A stretch of DNA of 64,000 nucleotides, from NCBI GenBank assembly GCA_031290985.1, contig JARLJW010000071.1, positions 1 to 64,000 of the forward strand. The letters are read 5' to 3'. The notes below the pieces were generated by a model. The model ran no database searches, was not told the DNA's origin, and saw only the letters and a list, made by a program, of their open reading frames with translations. Both the position numbers and the translations under genes were made by a program. Every line of letters starts with the position of its first letter. Position 1 is the stretch's first letter. Origin of the DNA: Verrucomicrobiia bacterium (GTDB lineage: Bacteria > Verrucomicrobiota > Verrucomicrobiia > Limisphaerales > UBA11358). This document shows, piece by piece, positions 49,978 through 58,053 of this stretch.

Positions 49978-52287
49978 ATGCCCCCCACCCGATGGTTCAT
50001 CTTTGCCGCGTTGCTGTTAGCGGCGGCCCAATTGCCGGCCACTGAATCCTCCCCGCCCCGGCTCTGGTATCAGCAGCCCGCGGAAAAATGGACGGAAGCC
50101 CTGCCCATCGGCAACGGACGCCTGGGGGCGATGGTTTTCGGCGGCGTTTTTGACGAACGCATCCAGTTCAATGAAGACACGCTGTGGACCGGCCAGCCAC
50201 ACGATTACGTCCGCGCCGGGGCCGGCGATCAACTGGCCGAAATCCGCCGCCGGCTCGCCGCCGGCCAGGTCAAGGAAGCCTCCGCCCTCGCCAAAAGCAA
50301 TTTCCTGAGCGACCCCGTCCGCCAAAAAGCCTACCAACCCTTCGGCGACCTGCACCTGCATTTTCCCGGTCAGGGCGAAGTGACCGAGTACCGCCGCGAA
50401 CTGGATTTGGACACCGCCATAGCCACGACCACGTTTCAGTTGGATGGCGTGACTTTTAAACGTGAAGTGTTTGCCAGCAACCCCGATCAAGCCATCGTCC
50501 TGCACCTCACCGCCGACAAACCCGGCCAAATAAATTTCACGCTCAAACTGGACAGCCCGCATACCAATTCGCAAACCAGCGCCCTCACGGCAAACTCGTT
50601 AATATTGACCGGCCAGGTGGAATCGGGCGGGCTAAAATTTGAATCCCGCGTTCAGGTTATGACCGCAGGCGGAACGACCATGAGCAGTGGAAATGAGCTA
50701 ATCATTGATCACGCAAATTCCGCCACCCTGATTCTCGTCGCCGCCACCAGCTTCAAAAATTTCCAAGATATCAGCGCTGATCCCGCCAGGCGGTGCACGA
50801 CGGATTTAAACGCCGCCGCCAAAAAAGATTACCCCGCCCTGCTCGCCGCCCATCTGGCCGATTACCAAAAGCTGTTCCGGCGCGTGAACCTCGATTTGGG
50901 CCGCACGGACGCCGCCGATTTGCCCACCGACGTGCGGCTGAAAAACGTCCACACCGCCGGCATCGAAACCGACCCGGCATTGGCGGCGCTGCATTTTCAA
51001 TATGGCCGCTACCTGCTCATCGCCAGCAGCCGGCCCGGCGGCCAGCCCGCGAACCTGCAAGGGCTGTGGAATGAAGACCTCAACCCGCCGTGGGAAAGCA
51101 AATGGACGCTCAACATCAATTGCGAGATGAACTACTGGCCGGCCGAGCTGTGCAACTTGAGCGAATGCACCGGGCCGTTGTTCGACATGATTGACGATCT
51201 CGCCATCAGCGGCGCGCGCACGGCCAAGGCACAATACGGCGCCCGCGGCTGGGTGGTGCATCATAACACCGACCTTTGGCGCGGCACCGCCCCCATCAAC
51301 AACATCGACGGCATCTGGCCGACCGGCGGCGCGTGGCTCTGCTATCACCTCTGGGAACATTACCTCTTCACCGGCGATAAGAAATTTCTCGCCCGCGCCT
51401 ATCCCGTCATGAAATCCGCCTCGGAATTTTTCATGGACGATCTGGTGAAAGACCCCAAAACCGGCTGGCTCGTCAGCTCGCCGTCTTTCTCGCCCGAGGA
51501 AGGCGGCCTGTGCATCGGCCCCACGATGGATCACCAGCTCATCCGCGCGCTCATGGACGCCACGCTGGCTTCCGCCAAAATTCTTGGAAAGGACAAAAAA
51601 TTTGCCGCCCAACTCGCCGCCGTGCGCTTGCAGGTTGCGCCGGACCAGATCGGCCGGCATGGCCAGCTCCAGGAATGGCTGGAGGACATCGATGTGCCGA
51701 ACAACAACCACCGCCACATGTCCCCGCTGTTCGCGCTGTATCCCGGTGCGGAAATCACCCCGGCGCAGACGAATCTTTTCGCCGCCGCCAAAGTCCTGCT
51801 GCAATGGCGCGGCGATGGCAGCACCGGCTGGAGCTATGCCTGGCGCATGCCGCTCTGGGCACGGGTGGGCGATGGTGATTTCGCCTTGCGCCAGTTCAAC
51901 GGCCTATTGCAAAAGCGCACGCTGCCCAATCTCTTCGACCTCTGCGGCCCGTTCCAGATCGATGGCAACTTCGGTGCCTGCGCCGGCGTCGCCGAAATGC
52001 TGGTGCAAAGCCAGCAGACGCAGCCGGAACACCCGGACATACGCATCATCGAACTGCTGCCCGCCCTGCCCAAAGCCTGGCCGGATGGTTCCGTGACCGG
52101 CCTCTGCGCCCGCGGAGGTTTCGCAGTCGATATCACATGGCACGGCGGCAAATTGACCCACGCTGTCATACGCTCGAAATTGGGCAATCCCTATGTGGTG
52201 CGTTACGGGGGAAAAGAAATCCAATTGGCGACGCCCAAGAGCAGGCAGGTTGAGTTGGATTCACAACTGGCGGCCGTGCTCGATTAA
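49978..52287 (+). CDS. exported GH95 family glycosidase (alpha-L-fucosidase/galactosidase type)
   Basis: ATG 49978 gives a signal peptide (F-I-F-A-A-L-L-L-A-A-A-Q-L-P-A-T); the longer frame to 49882 is unlikely. The 769-residue protein has the GH95 N-terminal beta domain (L-P-I-G-N-G-R-L-G-A-M-V-F-G-G) and the (alpha/alpha)6 barrel with T-L-N-I-N-C-E-M-N-Y-W-P-A-E, M-D-H-Q-L-I and D-G-N-F-G-A-C-A-G. These are the usual GH95 active-site blocks. GH95 enzymes mostly cleave alpha-1,2-fucose or alpha-L-galactose. A hydrolase gene follows after 24 nt. Confidence 0.93.
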   Translation: MPPTRWFIFAALLLAAAQLPATESSPPRLWYQQPAEKWTEALPIGNGRLGAMVFGGVFDERIQFNEDTLWTGQPHDYVRAGAGDQLAEIRRRLAAGQVKEASALAKSNFLSDPVRQKAYQPFGDLHLHFPGQGEVTEYRRELDLDTAIATTTFQLDGVTFKREVFASNPDQAIVLHLTADKPGQINFTLKLDSPHTNSQTSALTANSLILTGQVESGGLKFESRVQVMTAGGTTMSSGNELIIDHANSATLILVAATSFKNFQDISADPARRCTTDLNAAAKKDYPALLAAHLADYQKLFRRVNLDLGRTDAADLPTDVRLKNVHTAGIETDPALAALHFQYGRYLLIASSRPGGQPANLQGLWNEDLNPPWESKWTLNINCEMNYWPAELCNLSECTGPLFDMIDDLAISGARTAKAQYGARGWVVHHNTDLWRGTAPINNIDGIWPTGGAWLCYHLWEHYLFTGDKKFLARAYPVMKSASEFFMDDLVKDPKTGWLVSSPSFSPEEGGLCIGPTMDHQLIRALMDATLASAKILGKDKKFAAQLAAVRLQVAPDQIGRHGQLQEWLEDIDVPNNNHRHMSPLFALYPGAEITPAQTNLFAAAKVLLQWRGDGSTGWSYAWRMPLWARVGDGDFALRQFNGLLQKRTLPNLFDLCGPFQIDGNFGACAGVAEMLVQSQQTQPEHPDIRIIELLPALPKAWPDGSVTGLCARGGFAVDITWHGGKLTHAVIRSKLGNPYVVRYGGKEIQLATPKSRQVELDSQLAAVLD

Positions 52288-52311
52288 ATTTGGATCATGA
52301 GAATTTAGACC

Positions 52312-53562
52312 ATGAAAGCGATTTTCGCACTCGTTTCATTCGGATGGTTGGCGGCGACTTCAGTCGCCCTCGCCGCTTCGGAACCCTGGCCCAGCCTCGT
52401 CACCAGCAACACGCTCGAAATAACAATCCTCGCGCCGGCCCAATCGCCGGCCAATGCCCTGCTGCCCGTCATCATCTACCTGGAAAACCTCGCCGCGCCG
52501 CGCATCGGCACGGAAAGCGACTCCGCCATCATCCAAGATTTCCGCGCCGCCGGTTATCTCGTGGCGACGCTGGACTACGCGCATCATCCCCGCGCCTGCG
52601 CCCCCTTCCTCAACCGCGATCTCGGCAAGCTGCGCGATGATCTCCGCGCCAAAAAGCTCCTCGCCGCGTTTTCAACCGACCCCGCGCACATCTTCATCAT
52701 CCCGTCCGGCTGCCGCTTGCAACGGGATATCCTTTACTACGCCGACACCAATCGCCCGCTGTCGCTCGACATCATCTACCCTTCGCAACCCAAAGCACCC
52801 GCCGGCGCGCTCCTCGAGTTTTCCTGCGACAACGTAAACCGTCAGGGCAACACCTCGCTCTCCATCTGCAGCGACACCATTCTCGATGCCGCCGCCACGG
52901 AAGGTTTCGCCGTTGCCATGGCCGATCATCCCGTTGCCCCGCCCTACAAGGGACTGGACGCGATGCCGGATTGTGCCTGGCGCATCAAAGCCGCCGTCCG
53001 CACCTTGCGCGCAGAGGGCAGCAAGCTTGGTTTGAGTGGGAAAATTGCCGCCATCGGCTTTTCCCGCGGCAGCGGCATGGCCTTGATGCTCGTCACCACG
53101 GAAGGCAGAACTGAATTTGAAGGTCACGGCCAAAACCCCGGCGTCAGCAGCGCCGTGCAAGGTGCCGTCGTCATGTCCGGCCGTTTCACGTACCTTGACC
53201 TGTTGCCGGACGACCATATGATCCCGCGTTACGAAAAAGTCTGGGGCGCACGCACCAACCATTTAGAAATCTGGCGCCAACACGGCGCGCTGGATTATCT
53301 CACCAATGCCACCGTGCCGCTGTTCCTGACCATCAACTGCTCCGAAGCGCCCGATGCCTTGCACCAGATGACCGTCCTCCGCCAGCGTCTCGCCGAACTG
53401 AGCAGCGATGACATCTTCATGCTGGACCGCGAACCACGCGGCCATAAAGTCACCCTCGACCCGCAGATCCTCGACGCCATGAATGCCTACCTGCATCAAC
53501 TTCTGCAACCAACGTCGGTAGGGCGCGTCGCTCCGCGCGCGCCGCGACTGCAACCAAAGTAA
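52312..53562 (+). CDS. exported alpha/beta hydrolase-like protein
   Basis: A signal peptide ends near V-A-L-A-A-S. The 416-residue protein has an alpha/beta hydrolase centre with the nucleophile elbow G-F-S-R-G-S-G, preceded by A-V-R-T-L-R-A, and a late H-K-V in G-H-K-V-T as possible catalytic His. Its substrate is unknown; placement 24 nt after GH95 suggests a carbohydrate ester or side-chain enzyme. The last 15 residues (S-V-G-R-V-A-P-R-A-P-R-L-Q-P-K) are encoded by the repeat at 53517, which also supplies the stop codon. Confidence 0.75.
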   Translation: MKAIFALVSFGWLAATSVALAASEPWPSLVTSNTLEITILAPAQSPANALLPVIIYLENLAAPRIGTESDSAIIQDFRAAGYLVATLDYAHHPRACAPFLNRDLGKLRDDLRAKKLLAAFSTDPAHIFIIPSGCRLQRDILYYADTNRPLSLDIIYPSQPKAPAGALLEFSCDNVNRQGNTSLSICSDTILDAAATEGFAVAMADHPVAPPYKGLDAMPDCAWRIKAAVRTLRAEGSKLGLSGKIAAIGFSRGSGMALMLVTTEGRTEFEGHGQNPGVSSAVQGAVVMSGRFTYLDLLPDDHMIPRYEKVWGARTNHLEIWRQHGALDYLTNATVPLFLTINCSEAPDALHQMTVLRQRLAELSSDDIFMLDREPRGHKVTLDPQILDAMNAYLHQLLQPTSVGRVAPRAPRLQPK

Positions 53563-53669
53563 ACTCATTACCCTGGCCGTCGATTGCCAGCCAAATCTCC
53601 GCAATATCTCCAGCCAGTTCAATCCTTCCTGATTTGCCACGACGACGCGCACGGAGCGACGGCCCCACC
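53517..53669. mobile_element. REP/MITE-like inverted-repeat element, copy B
   Basis: The left end is GGTAGGGCGCGTCGCTCCGC; the right end near 53634-53669 is a degenerate inverse with CGCACGGAGCGACGGCCCC. The inner 90 bp are related to copy C at 54384, including T-G-C-C-A-C-G-A-C-G near the right end. It runs into the end of the hydrolase gene. No transposase is present. Confidence 0.75.
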
Positions 53670-53737
53670 GCGCTCAAAAAAGCATTGCCCCGCTGCCAAA
53701 CCGGCGGATAATCGCCCCAGGAAGCAAAAACAATCTT

Positions 53738-54358
53738 ATGCCGGCGAAACTTAATCATCCTGCGCTCGTGGAACTCCTTCAACGTGCCTACTCTGCTGAA
53801 AAGGCCGCCGCCTTCGCCTACATCGGCCACGCCGCCTCGCTCAAAAAGCCGGCGGACAAGGCGGCCGTGAAACAGATCGAGAACGATGAATGGGATCATC
53901 GCCGGAACGTCCTCGCCATCATGCAGCAATACGACATCCCCGTCTCCCGCTTTTACGAATTCAAGTTCCACGTCATCGGCCGGGTCATCTCCGCAAGCTG
54001 CCATGTCATCGGCTGGTTCATGCCCTATTTTTTCGCCGGCAAGCTGGAGAGCGGCAACGTGTGCGAGTATTTCGTGATGATGAAATATTTCCACGCCCTC
54101 GGCATCCGCGAGCACGACCAGATCCTTTACGAGATGGGCATCAAGGAAAAGGAACACGAGGTCTATTTTCTGGAACAGATCAAAGACAGCAAATGGCTGC
54201 CGTACTTTGAAAAAGCTTTTTCCTGGGGCAAGAACGCCAAGGCCAACGATGTGGACATGGCAAACAAGCTGCCCGTGGAAGCCTCCGGCCAATACTGCCA
54301 GACCTTCAAGGCTGCGGAAGTTGAAGCCGCCAATCGCAAAGCCGGCGCAGGCGACTAA
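53738..54358 (+). CDS. COQ7-like ferritin-fold di-iron protein
   Basis: The 206-residue protein has a di-iron pattern like demethoxyubiquinone hydroxylases: Glu in Y-S-A-E-K-A-A-A-F-A-Y, E-x-x-H in N-D-E-W-D-H-R-R, a helix ending G-N-V-C-E-Y-F, and E-x-x-H-E in K-E-K-E-H-E-V-Y-F. A hydrophobic hairpin (about 77-100) could contact the membrane. Whether it acts in quinone synthesis is uncertain, since no ubi or men gene is nearby. The gene lies exactly between copies B and C of a REP/MITE repeat. Confidence 0.8.
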   Translation: MPAKLNHPALVELLQRAYSAEKAAAFAYIGHAASLKKPADKAAVKQIENDEWDHRRNVLAIMQQYDIPVSRFYEFKFHVIGRVISASCHVIGWFMPYFFAGKLESGNVCEYFVMMKYFHALGIREHDQILYEMGIKEKEHEVYFLEQIKDSKWLPYFEKAFSWGKNAKANDVDMANKLPVEASGQYCQTFKAAEVEAANRKAGAGD

Positions 54359-54383
54359 ACATACTCATCTTGCAACCACCGCT

Positions 54384-54540
54384 GGTAGGGCGCGTCGCTC
54401 CTCGCGCGCCGCGATTGTAACCGAAGCTTGTTGATCATCCCACCCCGCCGAGTGCCAACCATAGCTCATGCAGAATCTTCAATAAATTCAACCCGTCTTG
54501 GTTTGCCACGACGGCGCGCGCGGAGCGACGCGCCTCACCA
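54384..54540. mobile_element. REP/MITE-like inverted-repeat element, copy C
   Basis: 157 bp with left end GGTAGGGCGCGTCGCTCC and right end G-C-G-C-G-C-G-G-A-G-C-G-A-C-G-C-G-C-C. It is homologous to copy B along its length. Confidence 0.8.
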
Positions 54541-54556
54541 GCCTCGTTGCAATAAC

Positions 54557-54752
54557 TAGAGCGGTTAAAGAAAAATTGTAGCCATTCGGAGCGAGGATTT
54601 TTGGGTTTTGGCGAGCGGTGCCGATCATCGGCCTTTGGCGAAGGAGCGGGTTTAAATAACCCCGTGACTGAGCCAAAACGAAGCCAAAACCCAAAAAGAC
54701 CGCCCTCCCTCTTTCCCAACCGAATGGCTACAACTTTTCTTTAACCGCTCTA
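54557..54752. mobile_element. TA-flanked MITE with 30-bp terminal inverted repeats
   Basis: The ends match over 32 bp with one mismatch: left AGAGCGGTTAAAGAAAAATT and then GTAGCCATTCGG (54558-54589), right their reverse complement (54720-54751). The sequence is flanked by TA on both sides, as after Tc1/mariner-IS630 insertion. The core has a second inverted pair (TTTTGGGTTTTGGC near 54599, GCCAAAACCCAAAA near 54683), so the element can fold into one long hairpin. It has no ORF and would need a transposase in trans. Confidence 0.85.
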
Positions 54753-54826
54753 AACGCGCCTTGTCACGCGCCTTCATCGTGCTAGCATCATGGAAACAAG
54801 GTTTGAAATCGTAGATCGCATTTGCC

Positions 54827-55873
54827 ATGAAAGTTCCATTTTTATTTTTTATTGCCGTCGCCGGATTGCTTTTCACCGGTTGCAAAACCGAGGATTGCGC
54901 CACCTGCTCCATGCCCGTGGCCACCCTTTCCACCCCGGCTCCCGCTGTCCCCGCCATCACCCCGGTTGTCGTCACCGCGCCGGTCACTAACACGCTCCCG
55001 CCGCCGCGCGAAAAAGAGCCCGGCCTGCGCAAATCCACCTACACACCCCGCGTCTACCCGGTGGATGAACGCGGGTTCTCGCCGGTGGACAAGGCCCTCG
55101 CCAAGGCTTATGCGCGGGAAGACATGGTCACCAATGATGACGAAGGCTCGCTCAATCCCTACGTCCTCAAGGTCATCTCCGGTTATCCGCTCGACGGCAC
55201 CTATCAATATCATTGCAGTTGGCAGCCGTGGGAATACGACATCTACAACGGGGTGACCCAGGATCAATGGTATCGCGGCATGGTCGTGGCCAAGGCGTAC
55301 CCCGACGGCTCACGCTGCAGCTACTGCTGCGGCTTCACCTTCGAGGTCTTCATCCGCGCGATGAAGCTGCGCAACATCCAAGCCGGCCTCGACCCTGACG
55401 ATTTCAATGGCATGACCTTCAACGACCTCTTCAATGCGCTGCAATTTTGGTACATCGAAGGCAAGGGCGATTCCGAGGCTCGCGCCGTCACCAGCTACGG
55501 CCTGGGCCGCAGCATCACCAATTTCGACGAGGCGCGTGCGGGCGATTTCCTCAGCTACAGTTCCACGCCCTCCGGCGGTCACGCGGTGATCTTCCTGGGC
55601 TGGCTGCATGACAGCGAGACGGACACCAACAAGATCACCGGCTTCAAGTATTTTTCCTCCAACCTCTCCGGCAACGGTCTGGGCTACGCGCAGACGCATT
55701 TCAGCGATTCCACCAAGAACGGCCACGGCGTCCTGCGCAACTACGTGAACATCGCCCATGTCGGCGCCATCAAGGATTACAAGCCCTTCAACCGTGCAGA
55801 GATCCCCGCGCGCAACGCCTACGCCCCCACGCAGCCCACACACGTTATTTACCTGCCCGCGCCGGCGAAGTAA
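54827..55873 (+). CDS. lipoprotein with NlpC/P60-like domain
   Basis: The 348-residue protein has a lipobox (L-L-F-T-G-C at 14-19), a Pro/Thr-rich spacer to about 80, then a papain-like region: C-S-Y-C-C-G-F-T-F-E-V-F as a candidate nucleophile site near residue 162 and G-G-H-A-V-I-F-L-G-W near 247 as the His strand. This matches NlpC/P60-type amidases or transglutaminase-like folds in the cell envelope. Catalysis is not certain. It stands 75 bp after the MITE. Confidence 0.75.
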   Translation: MKVPFLFFIAVAGLLFTGCKTEDCATCSMPVATLSTPAPAVPAITPVVVTAPVTNTLPPPREKEPGLRKSTYTPRVYPVDERGFSPVDKALAKAYAREDMVTNDDEGSLNPYVLKVISGYPLDGTYQYHCSWQPWEYDIYNGVTQDQWYRGMVVAKAYPDGSRCSYCCGFTFEVFIRAMKLRNIQAGLDPDDFNGMTFNDLFNALQFWYIEGKGDSEARAVTSYGLGRSITNFDEARAGDFLSYSSTPSGGHAVIFLGWLHDSETDTNKITGFKYFSSNLSGNGLGYAQTHFSDSTKNGHGVLRNYVNIAHVGAIKDYKPFNRAEIPARNAYAPTQPTHVIYLPAPAK

Positions 55874-56173
55874 ATCGCATCCAGGTCTGCCGTCATCCGG
55901 GCACCTCTGGAGATTGACCCGAATTTGGCAGGTCAACTTGCCGGTTTCGCTGAGTCTTCCAAACGACTGGAGCGCTTCCCCCCTCTCCGCGTTTTGCGGA
56001 GCAAAATGGGGAGAGGGACGGGGAGAGGTGCCTCGTTTACATCTTGAACTGGTGACCATTTTTCTCTGCCTTCGGATTCACGCTTAAAATTTTGTCGGTC
56101 TCCTCACCGCGCCGCTCAAGGTCGAGAGATTTTTCTCTGTGCCTCCGCGCCTCTATGGCAAATTATCCCGACC
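55874..56173. repeat. intergenic region with CCCTCTCC repeat and word repeats
   Basis: 55977-56030 contains CCCCCTCTCCGCGTTTTGCG paired with GCAAAATGGGGAGAGGG and then ACGGGGAGAGG. 56129-56160 has CTCTGTGCCTCCGCGCCTCT. No gene is seen. Confidence 0.65.
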
Positions 56174-56554
56174 ATGGCCGACACTTCATTCATGCGCCTC
56201 GCCTTGCGGCTCGCCCGCCGCGGTTACGGCGCGACGTCGCCCAACCCGATGGTCGGCGCGGTGCTCGTGAAGCGCGGCAAAATCATCGGCCGCGGCTGGC
56301 ACCATCGCGCCGGCCTGCCTCATGCGGAGATTGAGGCGCTCCACGACGCACAAAAAAATGGCCATGATCCCAGGGGCGCGACCCTCTACGTCACCCTCGA
56401 ACCCTGTTGCACCCACGGCCGCACGCCGCCTTGCACCGATGCCATCATCGCCGCCGGCATCAAGCGCGTGGTGATCGGCACGACGGATCCAAATCCGAAA
56501 CACGCCGGCAAAGGTTTTAAGATCCTCCAACGCGCCCTGCCAGTCTTTAGCTGA
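56174..56554 (+). CDS. ribD: RibD deaminase part, cut short by a frameshift
   Basis: The 126-residue frame has the zinc deaminase motifs H-A-E-I-E-A-L and P-C-C-T-H-G-R-T-P-P-C of diaminohydroxyphosphoribosylaminopyrimidine deaminase (second step of riboflavin synthesis). It follows RibD up to D-P-N-P-K-H-A-G-K-G-F-K-I-L-Q-R-A, then stops after L-P-V-F-S. The expected continuation (L-A-D-E-C-T-R-L-N-E-A-F-N-H-W) is present at once, but in the +1 frame from about 56541. About 14 nt seem to be missing at the break. Confidence 0.88.
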   Translation: MADTSFMRLALRLARRGYGATSPNPMVGAVLVKRGKIIGRGWHHRAGLPHAEIEALHDAQKNGHDPRGATLYVTLEPCCTHGRTPPCTDAIIAAGIKRVVIGTTDPNPKHAGKGFKILQRALPVFS

Positions 56555-56618
56555 TGAATGCACCCGCTTAAACGAGGCCTTCAACCACTGGATCGTCCGC
56601 CGCACCCCGTTTGTCACC

Positions 56619-57314
56619 GTGAAGGCGGCGATGACATTGGACGGCAAGATCGCCACCGCCAGCGGCGAATCCAAATGGATCACCGGCGAAAAAGCCCGCG
56701 CCTGCGGCATGAAACTGCGCTCGGGCAGCGATGCCATCCTGGTCGGTGTGAACACCGTCCTGGCGGACAATCCCTCACTTACCGTCCGGACAAAACGCGC
56801 TGCCGCACATGCCGATCCCGCCTTTGGCAACCCAAAGCTCCGGCGGATCGTGCTGGATTCCCGGGCGCGCACGCCGTTAAACGCCAAAGTCGTCAGCGAT
56901 GAATTTGCCGCCCTCACCACCATCGTCGTCAGCAACCGCGCACCCAAAAAACGCATCATCGCGCTGGCCAAACGCGTGAATGTCATCATCGCCCCTGCAA
57001 AAAATAATTCGTCATTCGCCATTCGTCATTCGTCATTGGATCTGCGCTGGCTCCTGAAAAAGCTTGGCGCGGAAAATGTCACCAGCCTGCTCGTCGAAGG
57101 CGGCGGCGAGGTGAACGCCTCCTTCCTGCTGGGCGGCTTCGCACAGCGCGTCGCGTTCTTTTACGCGCCAAAAATTCTCGGCGGCCGCGATTCGCGCAAG
57201 GGCGTCGCCGGCGACGGCGCCAAAAAAATGAGCGATGTTTTGCAATTGCGGGAGATTGCCTGGCGCAAAGTCGGCTATGATCTTTTGCTGACAGCAATCG
57301 TTGCTCCGCGTTGA
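56619..57314 (+). CDS. ribD: RibD reductase part in a second frame
   Basis: This frame (open from about 56523; first plausible start GTG 56619) carries the RibD reductase domain: V-K-A-A-M-T-L-D-G-K-I-A, G-S-D-A-I-L-V-G-V-N-T-V-L-A-D-N-P, and L-L-V-E-G-G-G-E-V-N. An odd segment N-S-S-F-A-I-R-H-S-S-L-D-L near 131-143 comes from a GTCATTCGTCATTCG word repeat (57007-57038). The frame break to the deaminase makes either two polypeptides or a pseudogene. ribE follows 66 nt later. Confidence 0.85.
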   Translation: MKAAMTLDGKIATASGESKWITGEKARACGMKLRSGSDAILVGVNTVLADNPSLTVRTKRAAAHADPAFGNPKLRRIVLDSRARTPLNAKVVSDEFAALTTIVVSNRAPKKRIIALAKRVNVIIAPAKNNSSFAIRHSSLDLRWLLKKLGAENVTSLLVEGGGEVNASFLLGGFAQRVAFFYAPKILGGRDSRKGVAGDGAKKMSDVLQLREIAWRKVGYDLLLTAIVAPR

Positions 57315-57380
57315 GGCGGCCGGCGGCAGGTTGGAAATACTTGCCACCCGCAACCCGCAACCGGCAACATTCAATCAATT

Positions 57381-57992
57381 ATGTTCACAGGCATTATCGA
57401 AGAAGCCGGCGTCGTGACGGCCATCAAGCCGACCAGCAAATCCATCGCCCTGACCGTGCGGGCGGGCGCGTTGGCGCGCGGCCTCAAACTCGGCGCCAGC
57501 GTGGCGGTGAACGGCTGCTGCCTCACGGTCGTGAAACTTTCCACCCGCGGCAAATCCAAGCTGCTCCAGTTCGATGTGCTGCAGGAGAGCTGGCGGCGGA
57601 CGAACCTCCAGTTCGCCAAACCCGGCGCCATCGTGAACCTGGAGCGCCCGCTCCGCGCCGATGGCGAACTGGGCGGACATTTCGTCACCGGCCATGTGGA
57701 TGGCGTCGGCAAAATCATCCGCTGGGAAAAATCCGGCGCGGACCACGTGCTGGAGATCGCCGCGCCGCCGGACGTCATGCGCTACATCGTCTTCAAGGGC
57801 TCCATCGCGGTGGACGGCATCAGCCTCACCGTCGCCAGCGTGACCAAGAAAGGCTTCCGCATCTGGATCATCCCGCACACTTTTGAGGTCACCACGCTGC
57901 GGGAACGCAAGGTGGGCGACGCGGTCAACCTGGAGGCCGACCTCCTCGGCAAATACGCCGAAAAGTTCCTCGCTGGCCGTAAAAAGCGCTGA
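57381..57992 (+). CDS. ribE: riboflavin synthase alpha chain
   Basis: The 203-residue protein begins M-F-T-G-I-I-E-E-A-G and has two lumazine-binding beta-barrel halves, with V-A-V-N-G-C-C-L-T-V in the first and I-A-V-D-G-I-S-L-T-V in the second, and a G-H-F-V-T-G-H-V-D-G link. It dismutates two lumazines to riboflavin. A word repeat (T-T-G-C-C-A-C-C-C-G-C-A-A-C-C-C-G-C) lies between it and ribD at 57341-57376. Confidence 0.95.
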   Translation: MFTGIIEEAGVVTAIKPTSKSIALTVRAGALARGLKLGASVAVNGCCLTVVKLSTRGKSKLLQFDVLQESWRRTNLQFAKPGAIVNLERPLRADGELGGHFVTGHVDGVGKIIRWEKSGADHVLEIAAPPDVMRYIVFKGSIAVDGISLTVASVTKKGFRIWIIPHTFEVTTLRERKVGDAVNLEADLLGKYAEKFLAGRKKR

Positions 57993-58053
57993 TTTAACCG
58001 CCCGACGGCATTTCGCAATTGACGCCTGCCGGTGGTGCGTTTCAAATCCGCGC

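Noticed and set aside
56530..56620. Programmed frameshift in ribD
   Set aside because: No slippery heptamer or downstream pseudoknot is evident, and about 14 nt are missing compared with the family, so a deletion fits better.
57883..58053. Upstream part of the acyltransferase frame
   Set aside because: It overlaps ribE out of frame and lacks hydrophobic or PlsC features.
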